Of a DNA stretch of 64,000 bases, positions 57,147 to 64,000 are shown in pieces. Position 1 is the first letter of the stretch; every line of letters begins with the position of its first letter. Origin of the DNA: Phymorhynchus buccinoides (Eukaryota > Mollusca > Gastropoda > Neogastropoda > Raphitomidae); NCBI GenBank assembly GCA_017654935.2, contig CM065698.1:2164301-2228300 (forward strand). Direction: 5' to 3'. Below the pieces are notes generated by a model, which was given only the letters and a program-made list of their open reading frames with translations, searched no databases and was not told the DNA's origin. A program made the translations under genes and the position numbers.

Positions 57147-57382
57147 TGGTGGGGGGGGGGGGGGGTGTTGAAGGGAGGTGGGTGTTAGTGTGTTGTGTTA
57201 TGATTATATGCAATGTATTCTCTAATGTATTCATTTTCATAGAGATGTATGGTGAGGATACGTGAACCAGTCTGTTAGAAATAGAAATGTTTGTACGAAT
57301 GGTGAGTGAAAAGCGCATTGAGTTGCTTTGCAAGATTATGTGCTATATAAGCATTATTAATTATTATTATTATTATTATTAT
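56346..57382 (+). mobile_element. LINE-B (L2-like) C-terminal fragment inserted in the ATC array
   Basis: VKYLGVSLDQTMSMQEQISS, then FVLSRLDYCNSVYAGLP, LQRVQNSAARLVLGKRKRDH, GERAFSFVAPNVWNSLPDHT, LKTHFFRKAFSL and stop at 57003-57005. A 154-codon frame (56541-57005) is open. The 3' UTR has poly-G (57093-57165), then AAAGCGCATTGAGTTGC, GTGCTATATAAGCATT and (ATT)n merging into the host array. Confidence 0.92.
57093..57165. repeat. G-rich homopolymer tract
   Basis: Runs of G broken by few bases inside a LINE 3' UTR. Could form a G-quadruplex. Confidence 0.9.
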
Positions 57383-57448
57383 CGTCACCATCATTTTCCT
57401 CCTCTTCCTCATCATCATGAGCAATGCCGATCATGGAGAGAGTGATAA

Positions 57449-57508
57449 AACACTGTGATAAAACTATCAGCACACTTCATCCAGGAAAAAGCTTCCAGTT
57501 TGAGACAG
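57449..57508 (+). pseudogene. decayed duplicate of the PEX5 first coding exon
   Basis: Twenty codons read NTVIKLSAHFIQEKASSLRQ and end at a donor CAG|GTAACG, paralleling [18 protein letters not shown] and CAG|GTATGG in 55652-55705. The DNA also aligns (GATAAAACTATCAGCACACT against GATGAAACTGACGTCGCACT). A TAA at 57446-57448 lies in frame just upstream and the CGGA region is not conserved, so the start cannot be used. An alternative exon entered from another start is less likely but possible. Confidence 0.7.
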
Positions 57509-57897
57509 GTAACGACATTTGTTGTGACCATGAACACTGTCACTAAACATTTTTATTGCCAGAACTATTAACTCTTCTAGCGTGCATTCGCCCAGTACAT
57601 CACACTTCACTCCCACCAAATGCAAAGACATTCACTGCCAAGTACCCTGCCATACGTTTGTCTACCTTCAGAGCTAGCCTTATGTCAGTGATTTTTCTGA
57701 CAGCACATGTACACTCAAAAAAATAATTACTCCCCTCTTGTCGGTTGAGATGCAACGGACAACCAAGAACATTAAAAAATACATGGCGCTTGAAGTAGGG
57801 CATGGTTACGTAATGTGCAGAAATGCAAATGCCATCTGCAAACACGTATATCATATGTGACTCATATTTCTGTGTGAAGACATTAGTGCAAGAATTA

Positions 57898-58592
57898 TCG
57901 TATTCTATGGACTACAAGGCACACCTGATTATAAGGCGCACACCCCAAATTTTATACAAAATTCAGATTTTGTTATTATTGTTTCTTACTATATTATTAG
58001 TCACAGGGGTCTCAGTCTAGGAAATAGTATCGCATTTGTGTGTGTGGTGTATGTGTGCGTGCGCATGTTTGTGTTGTGTGTGCGTTCATGTAGGCCCCTA
58101 TATGAGTATGTATGCATGGTGTGTGTGTGTGTGCATGCGTGTGTTTGTGTGTGTGTGTGACTGTGTGCGTGTGCTGGTTGTGTGTGTGTGTTTTTTGTTT
58201 TGTTTTTGTGTGTGTATGTTGTTGTGAATACTATGCTGTTATTTCATGCTTGTGAATTGTGTGACAATGCATATGTGCATTTTTACCGGCCAAATGAAGT
58301 CTGACCGGTATTGTTTGGTCTGCTCATGTTATTGGAATTTTGTTTCATGTTTTTATTCCATTTCAATTTTGTGTAAAGCGCCCTGTAGCCTACATAGTAG
58401 GATGGGCGCTATATAAATTTTCCTCATTATTATTATAGAGTAGAAAGGGGGGTTGCTTTATTTTCTTAAAATGACGCAAGCATGACGTGTTTCTCTACAA
58501 TCTCTACTATTTCAAGGTGGGGTTTGCGCGTTCCCCACTAACGGCCTGTTTCTAACAGACCTGTTTCTACTCTAGTCCATAAAATACGGTAG
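57898..58592. mobile_element. GGCGCACCT-family TA MITE split by later insertion
   Basis: Left part CGTATTCTATGGACTACAAG ... GGGGTCTCAGTCTAGGAAAT ends at about 58032; the right end AGTCCATAAAATACGGTA is at 58575-58592. Between them lie a LINE-B 3' end and about 135 bp of other sequence. Compare the whole copy at 31528-31702. Confidence 0.7.
58033..58436 (+). mobile_element. LINE-B 3' end
   Basis: GT-rich 3' UTR, then GTGTAAAGCGCCCTGTAGCC, GGGCGCTATATAAATTTTCC and (ATT)n. No coding part. Confidence 0.8.
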
Positions 58593-58704
58593 TTCAGATT
58601 TTGACATTTGACTAATGAACCAAGTTTCCATGGGTAGCAATTTTGTCTTGTTCATTTTATCTGGGAGTAGTGATTGCAATCTTGCACAGAGCTATTCATT
58701 ATAT

Positions 58705-58785
58705 GAGAGAGGGATTGTAAAGCACATAGAGCTCAATAGAGCTTGATCTGATACTGAAGATAAGTGCTATATAATTATATGTCGG
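58705..58785 (+). mobile_element. LINE-B 3' terminal fragment
   Basis: GGATTGTAAAGCACATAGAG ... AAGTGCTATATAATTATATG has the layout of the LINE-B terminus, diverged. Confidence 0.5.
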
Positions 58786-58851
58786 TAAGTGTCTGTCTCA
58801 GTTATCATGTTGTAACACCATGAACCACTGTTTTTGTTTTATGCTGAACAG

Positions 58852-58893
58852 GAGGCCATAGGACCGGACTTCAGACATCAGCAACCTGGGCAG
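58852..58893 (+). CDS. PEX5: PEX5, second coding exon
   Basis: Acceptor TTTTATGCTGAACAG, donor CAG|GTAGGG. Forty-two bases, 14 codons in phase 0: EAIGPDFRHQQPGQ. Joined to the first exon it gives ...DKAFRQ-EAIGPDF, the position where vertebrate PEX5 continues ...DKALRQ-EGLRPGP. This linker is poorly conserved in the family, so the assignment rests on position, phase, both splice sites and the flanking exons. Confidence 0.75.
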
Positions 58894-58896
58894 GTA

Positions 58897-58939
58897 GGGT
58901 GTGTGTGTGTGTGCGTGTGCGTGTGTGTGTGTGTGTGTG

Positions 58940-58970
<31 letters not shown>

Positions 58971-59127
58971 GTTGTGTGTGTGTGTGTGTGTGTGTGTGTA
59001 GGTAGGAGAGAGAGAGTGTGTGTATGTATATCATGTGTCTTTGTGAGAGTGTGTGTGTGTATATACACTTATGTGTTTGTGTGTGTGTGTGTCCATGCAA
59101 ATGTTCATACTGTTGGGGGGGGGGGGG
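58897..59127. repeat. (GT)n and poly-G in PEX5 intron 2
   Basis: Interrupted GT array to about 59095 and a G run at 59114-59127. Confidence 0.95.
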
Positions 59128-59488
59128 AGATCAACTTAAAACTTATCAATGCTGACAACGTTGACATTTATCAATCATTTATGGATTCTAAATTGGTGAA
59201 GACTTAATAACTCGCTTGAGTGAAAAGAGGTTCAACTCCCAAGATTTAAAGTTTAAATCAGTAAAGCATGAAACAGAAATGTGCTTCAAATAGAATTCTG
59301 AAGTTACTCGTAAGCTAGAACATGAACCTAAATTGATATCAAAGGGGTTTTCTATCCTTTTACCCTACTGTATTTACAATATAGTTTCCTCCCATCTTGC
59401 TGGTTGCCATGGGCTGTGGTGCCGACGCTTTGGCAGCTGTTAGAAGCAAGGAAGTATGTTAGCAGATAGGCAACCTTTCCCTATAGTC
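59128..59488. other. intronic stretch without a recognised feature
   Basis: AT-rich intron 2 sequence. Confidence 0.5.
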
Positions 59489-59585
59489 TATTTCTTCTTC
59501 CTCTGTGTTCACAGACCATATGGCCATAATGGGTATGGTACGTATATGTCCGTTTTCAGTTTTCATTGGTCTCCCCGCTGCAGCT
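59489..59585 (-). mobile_element. LINE-D tail just upstream of PEX5 exon 3
   Basis: TTTCTTCTTCCTCTGTGTTC, CATATGGCCATAATGGGTAT and GTCCGTTTTCAGTTTTCATT match the complement of 60160-60258. It ends about 37 bases before the exon, so it abuts the branch-point region. Confidence 0.7.
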
Positions 59586-59622
59586 AGTGTGTATGTTGCA
59601 GCTGTCTGCTTTTCTGTTGCAG

Positions 59623-59658
59623 GTTGGACGTCCCATTGATGTGGCTCATCCTGATGAG
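59623..59658 (+). CDS. PEX5: PEX5, third coding exon
   Basis: Acceptor CTTTTCTGTTGCAG, donor GAG|GTACAG. Thirty-six bases, 12 codons in phase 0: VGRPIDVAHPDE. In vertebrate PEX5 the corresponding text is ...LGVASEDE-LVAEFL, so the next exon should start with an LV.EFL-like sequence. I do not find it before 64000, so the following intron exceeds 4.3 kb and the rest of the gene (WxxxF motifs and TPRs) lies outside the window. Confidence 0.8.
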
Positions 59659-59679
59659 GTACAGTGTGTCAGCCTATGG

Positions 59680-59883
59680 CAGACCTGTTTACTCCACTCT
59701 TTTTCAGTAGTAGTCTATTCAATTTGGACCTCCAATACTCTTCAAAATTGAAAATAATGCTCTAATTACTCATTTTCAGTGAACATTGATGGTTTAATGA
59801 ATAAAACTACACATTTTGCACCAAAACTACTCTTTTCAGCTATCCAGACTACTCAAGAGTCGTGTAGGGGGTGAACAGGTCTG
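59680..59883. mobile_element. CAGACCTGTTTAC element, copy 2, in PEX5 intron 3
   Basis: CAGACCTGTTTACTCCACTC and GGTGAACAGGTCTG inverted ends, CTATG on both sides, interior as at 54356. It starts 22 bases after the exon 3 donor. Confidence 0.8.
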
Positions 59884-59944
59884 CTATGTCTGTGTATGTA
59901 GAGAGTATGTAACTACAGCAATTTCTAGTGTTTCCCCTCATGGG

Positions 59945-60258
59945 GATACCGGGAGAGGTTCCGTACAAATAGTTCCCCCACCTTCTGGAAGTTCTGTGCT
60001 TGTAACTTCCTCTGATCTGTCTCTCTCTTTGACTCTGCCTTTTTCCTTTCTTTGTGTCACCTACTATCTTTCTGACTTTTTGGCCCATTCTCATGCCTTT
60101 TTTCCAAAAAAATCTTCCATATAGTTTTTGCCTTTGAACTCCTCCGAAATCGGAATGTGTCGGCTGAATGCAGCGAGGAGACCAGTGAAAACTGGAAAAC
60201 GGACACATACATACCCATTGTGGCCTTATGGCTTGGGAACGCAGAGGAAAAAGAAGAA
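59945..60258 (+). mobile_element. LINE-D 3' end
   Basis: GTACAAATAGTTCCCCCACC, GGAAGTTCTGTGCTTGTAAC, CGGCTGAATGCAGCGAGGAG, CATTGTGGCCTTATGGC and GGGAACGCAGAGGAAAAAGA to a (GAA)n end. Most complete copy of this tail here. Confidence 0.8.
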
Positions 60259-60314
60259 TCCTAGTGTTTGATGTGTGAAAGTCTGTCAGGGGAGTTATAT
60301 TAAAGGCACGCCTT

Positions 60315-60595
60315 GGCTTAAGGCTGTGTCAGACCAATTGACATGGGCTAGAACACCAAGGCTACATCAAAATGTTGTGCTATGCATAGTTATGCGGGGA
60401 ACGTCATTAGCCATGACAAGCTCCTAGCATAACATCATCAGTCTCGAAAATCCCCCGAAGACGGAGTATGGCTGCTCACGTGGCGGGGTAATCAAAAATG
60501 ATCACACACGTAATGTTCTCATCCATAGTTGTTGCATTTGTACCATAGTGTTCAAGTGCTTCTGCTGTTGGGATGATCACTGGAGTCTTTTAGCC
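60315..60595 (+). repeat. family G repeat, complete + copy
   Basis: CCTTGGCTTAAGGCTGTGTC to CACTGGAGTCTTTTAGCCGA; see the minus copy at 13866-14166. Confidence 0.8.
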
Positions 60596-61164
60596 GAGGT
60601 ACATCAACGACAACAACATATTAAATGCAAATGACAGTATTTCACGAACTCTATAAAGCATTACTTTTTGTTCCTATGCTGAGATCCCCGTGCCTCATGA
60701 TATCACTAATAATAATATAGTAGGAAAGTATTACAATATCATAATTTGGGGTACAATTTAGGGGGTGTAATAATATCATATGATGCACTTAAAGTCCCAA
60801 CAATACGGTTATGATCCCATGCTTAGGAGCAGTGAAAAGTTCATTTTGTGGAAGTTAGAAGTGAAGTGTGCTCTTGTTGAATATTACGTTTCAATGAATG
60901 TCTGCAACTGGTGGAATTCCTGGCAAAGTAGAAGCCCCACAAAAGTTCCTCATGGTAGAATGTTGTTGATTGACCAGGGTTTCTGAAACGTAGAGATTGT
61001 GCGTATTTACGTATTATAACTCCCAAATCACCTCCTTGAGTCTCAAACTTTGCGTGAGATTTACCCTTTAAAATCTCAAGTAGGGGGTGAGATGATTCGT
61101 GTTTTGACATAGCCGTTGTTTTTCAGTAAGCTAATGACGTTGCATCGTATTTTGATCATCTGCT
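60596..61164. other. intronic stretch without a recognised feature
   Basis: ORFs at 60780-60986 (+) and 60841-61110 (-) have no recognisable motif or splice context; none resembles PEX5. Confidence 0.45.
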
Positions 61165-61358
61165 AGGCATATAATAATAATAATAATAATAGTGAATCAT
61201 TTATATAGCGCATTCCTCCACCAATGTGGAGCTCTATGCGCTTAACAACAACAAAAATTAAGAAGCAACAAATTCAACAACAACACGAAATAATCGCTCA
61301 CGCACATGCAAATAGGCATACACATACACACCCCACCCACACATACACGCACGTACCG

Positions 61359-61413
<55 letters not shown>

Positions 61414-61496
61414 GTTACCATCACCACCACTCACCCCACCCAAAAAACACAATACAAAATACAATCAGTTGAACAAAGCATCAACACACACACATA

Positions 61497-61552
<56 letters not shown>

Positions 61553-64000
61553 ACAAAGCTGACGTACACATTGCAGTCAACACACAGTGAAACTAATATG
61601 GGGGGAGGGGAGTGTGTGTGTGAGAATAGAGTCCAGAAGTAATGTGGCCTAAAGGTTGTGATGTAGCTTGAACAGGTGGGTCTTGAGAGCTGATTTGAAA
61701 CATTGCAAGGACTGGATATGGCGGATTTCGCGTGGTAAGGAGTTCCAAACTGATGGGGCCGAAAAGGAAAAGGAGCGCTCACCAAACATTTTTGTTCGTG
61801 TACTAGGAACACAGAGAATTTTGGAATCTGAAGATGACCGCAATTGCCTTGATGGAGTATAGACAGAAAGCATGTCAGAAATGTAGCTAGGGGCATTTCC
61901 AGAGAAATAAGAATGACATAGAGTGGAAATTTTGTAGTCAATACGTGCTTTGATGGAAAGCCAATGAAGGGATATCAGGAGTGGTTGAACATGATGATAC
62001 TTAGAGACCTTGAGGACAAGTCTGGCAGCAGAGTTCTGGACTTTTTGAAGCTTGTCAATGAGGTGTTGGGGGCAGCCATACAAGAGTGAATTACAATAAT
62101 CTAGTTTAGAGAGAACAAAAGCGCAGACTAGTATTTTAGTAGTATCTATAGACAGGAGATGGCGAATCGTACCAATGCGACGCAGCTCACAGTATGCTGA
62201 CCGACAGATAGTTTGAACTTGTGAGTCAACACTCATATCTTGAGAGATGTGGAAGCCAAGATTTCTAGCAGAAGGAGAAAAAGGTATTTGAGTGTCACAG
62301 ACAGAGATGGAATCAGGCTTTGGGTACGGAAGTTTTCTAGATGGAGAGTGGATGAACAAGGCCTCCGTTTTGTCGTCATTCAGCTTCAGTTTGTTTTGTA
62401 GCATCCATGATTTGATGTTGCGAATGCAGAATTCAAGTGAAGATATAGAAGGAAGAATGGTAGATGGGGATACAGGCTTGTGGAGTTGTGTATCATCAGC
62501 AAAAGACTGAGAATCAACTGAATGAGAAGTGATCAACTCGGACAGGGGTTTAGTGTACATGATGAAGAGGACTGGTCCAAGTACTGAGCCTTGAGGAACC
62601 CCACATGTGAGGCCAACCATTGCAGAAGATGAGTCATTGATGGAGACAGACTGAGTTCGACCAGAAAGGTAAGACGAGAACCATGACAGAGCAGTGCTTG
62701 ATATTCCATAGGTGATTTGAAGCCTCTTAAGGAGTATATGGTGGTCAATAGTATCAAAAGCAGCTGAAAGATCCAAAAGAGTTAATATAGATGCGTCACC
62801 AGAGTCAAGAGCTAAGAGAATGTCATTAGTTACTTTCAACAGTGCCGTTTCAGTGCTGTGAAATGGCCTGTACGCTGATTGTGAACAACTGATGAGTTGA
62901 TGTTCATTGAGATAGCCTAGGAGTTGATGAAGAACTAATTTCTCGATGATTTTTGATATGAAAGAGAGGTTGGATATAGGCCTATAGTTCTTGAGAGTGT
63001 TTGGGTCAAGGGATGATTTCTTTAGAAGTGGTTTGACAATGGCAGTTTTGAACACAGATGGAAAGGAGCCAGATGTCAGAGAGTTGTTGACAATATGGGT
63101 GAGAGTAGGGAGTAGTTCATCAAGATACTCTATGAAAAGTGGCGTCGGTATAGGGTCAAGAGGACAGGAAGTGGGTTTAGCTTTTAGAATGATCTTCTTC
63201 AATTCAAAGGCAGTAACTGGCTGAAATTCCAAGAACGTGGATGTTGTTCCTATTTGGTCTAACAGGGTGGTAGGCCTAGGTGTGGAAGAAGCCTGATCAA
63301 GTTCGTTTCTGATCAGCTGGATTTTCTGAACAAAGTAGTCGTTAAAGACATCAGGAAGGTCACTGACAGGGTGGGTGGTAGGGAGAGGGGTGCTTTTTTC
63401 ACGCCCCAGTAGTTTGCTGCAGATAGAAAACAGCCGACTAGAGGTCACTGCATTGTTTATTTGGTCAGTGTAAAAGGAGGATCTTGCTGTCAACACTATG
63501 TTCGCTATTTTTCGTTTCGCAGCGTTGAAGATTTGTTTTGTAACGGTAAGGGGGGTCTTAAGCCATGCTCTTTCAGCTACACGCTTTTCTGACTTCGCCG
63601 AGTTCAGTTCAGTGCTAACTAAAGGGTACCACGGCTCCAGTCTATCGGCACGCTCTTGGCGGTGACGTAACGGCGCGTGTGTGTCCATAACGCGAGTGAG
63701 AGCGCTGTTAAGGTTGTTGACCGTGGGGCATGATTCAGGGCAGATAGTCGCGCGCAACTCTGCTTGAAATGCTGATCTATCCATGCCGCGTACATTACGA
63801 GACTGTCTGTACGATGGGGTGTCAGACGGGACAGACAAACATAGTTCACAAACAATACAGAAATGGTCAGAAGCAAGAGATTGAGTGACATGAGTAGAGC
63901 GTAGCAAATCATCATCTGGTCTATAAATTACCCAGTCCAGAATGTGGCCACGTTCATGAGTTGGCTCGGTAACAGATTGACAAAAATGAAACATATCCAA
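61165..64000 (-). mobile_element. LINE-B (L2-like), antisense in PEX5 intron 3, runs off the window
   Basis: Reverse-transcriptase ORF at 61649-64000. The 3' UTR carries (TC)n at 61499-61549 and (CA)n at 61370-61412, then GCGCATAGAGCTCCACATTG, GCGCTATATAAATGATTC and (ATT)n near 61170. This is the best-preserved member of the family here; the 5' part (endonuclease start) lies beyond 64000. Confidence 0.93.
61649..64000 (-). CDS. L2-like endonuclease/reverse transcriptase, intact partial ORF
   Basis: 783 codons without a stop, open at the window edge. Rough positions in the visible part: endonuclease C-terminus HILDWVIYR (19-27) and SDHF (44-47, catalytic His); RT blocks PLDPIPTP (280), NYRPISNLS (338), [16 protein letters not shown] (408), [14 protein letters not shown] (466), catalytic FADDTQL (500); then LSKLDYCNSLLYG and GERSFSFSAPSVWNSL near the C-terminus. 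The element copies its RNA into DNA at a nicked target. The absence of any stop or frameshift over 2.35 kb suggests a recent insertion that may still be active. Confidence 0.95.
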   Translation of the reverse strand: MDMFHFCQSVTEPTHERGHILDWVIYRPDDDLLRSTHVTQSLASDHFCIVCELCLSVPSDTPSYRQSRNVRGMDRSAFQAELRATICPESCPTVNNLNSALTRVMDTHAPLRHRQERADRLEPWYPLVSTELNSAKSEKRVAERAWLKTPLTVTKQIFNAAKRKIANIVLTARSSFYTDQINNAVTSSRLFSICSKLLGREKSTPLPTTHPVSDLPDVFNDYFVQKIQLIRNELDQASSTPRPTTLLDQIGTTSTFLEFQPVTAFELKKIILKAKPTSCPLDPIPTPLFIEYLDELLPTLTHIVNNSLTSGSFPSVFKTAIVKPLLKKSSLDPNTLKNYRPISNLSFISKIIEKLVLHQLLGYLNEHQLISCSQSAYRPFHSTETALLKVTNDILLALDSGDASILTLLDLSAAFDTIDHHILLKRLQITYGISSTALSWFSSYLSGRTQSVSINDSSSAMVGLTCGVPQGSVLGPVLFIMYTKPLSELITSHSVDSQSFADDTQLHKPVSPSTILPSISSLEFCIRNIKSWMLQNKLKLNDDKTEALFIHSPSRKLPYPKPDSISVCDTQIPFSPSARNLGFHISQDMSVDSQVQTICRSAYCELRRIGTIRHLLSIDTTKILVCAFVLSKLDYCNSLLYGCPQHLIDKLQKVQNSAARLVLKVSKYHHVQPLLISLHWLSIKARIDYKISTLCHSYFSGNAPSYISDMLSVYTPSRQLRSSSDSKILCVPSTRTKMFGERSFSFSAPSVWNSLPREIRHIQSLQCFKSALKTHLFKLHHNL

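Overview
This is eukaryotic, repeat-rich intergenic and intronic DNA from an animal. It is most likely a lophotrochozoan, and probably a mollusc. Reasons: one host gene is readable through short exons with GT-AG introns (PEX5). The rest is dominated by non-LTR retrotransposons of Jockey/CR1-like and L2-like type, tRNA-headed SINEs with (GAA)n tails, short foldback DNA transposons (MITEs) and very long (GA)n, (GT)n and trinucleotide microsatellites. There are no operons, no CRISPR array and no rRNA or intact tRNA gene. Species assignment is inference only.

Layout. 0-8 kb: microsatellites, short tandem repeats, a TA-flanked MITE, a SINE, a TTAA-flanked MITE and a 1.7-kb array of 45 copies of a 38-bp unit. 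7.8-9.4 kb: a possible coiled-coil terminal exon followed by a truncated LINE. 10-20 kb: a 103-bp satellite, several hairpin elements (one MITE nested in another, with telomere-like arms), LINE tails, an internally deleted LINE interrupted by a short insert headed by the 5' end of U2 snRNA, and a SINE. 24.4-25.2 kb: a decayed hAT element with visible terminal inverted repeats and target duplication. 26.1-31.2 kb: one LINE copy apparently split by 4.4 kb of other elements. 32-38 kb: tandem repeats, an OTU-like transposon remnant and microsatellites. 39.3-43.4 kb: LINE tail, SINE, then a nearly full-length LINE carrying endonuclease and reverse-transcriptase domains broken by several mutations. 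44-51 kb: satellites, TIR-type repeats, LINE fragments nested in each other and about 480 bp of continuous CA/GA repeat. 52-53.3 kb: a LINE interrupted by a SINE and fused to a second LINE.

55.6 kb to the end: the 5' part of PEX5 (peroxisomal PTS1 receptor) on the + strand. Three coding exons are visible (55584-55705, 58852-58893, 59623-59658), all ending in phase 0; the gene continues beyond the window. Its introns hold an ATC array with a LINE inserted in it, a decayed duplicate of the first coding exon, several MITEs, and an antisense L2-like LINE whose reverse-transcriptase ORF is intact to the window edge.

How it fits together: almost all coding potential is mobile-element protein. The SINEs share a GAAG-rich tail with the Jockey-like and (GAA)n-tailed LINEs, which probably supply their retrotransposition machinery. 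Several SINE and LINE copies have inserted at GAAG-rich sites or in each other's tails, which explains the nesting. Family names such as LINE-A to LINE-F and family G are local labels used only in this annotation.
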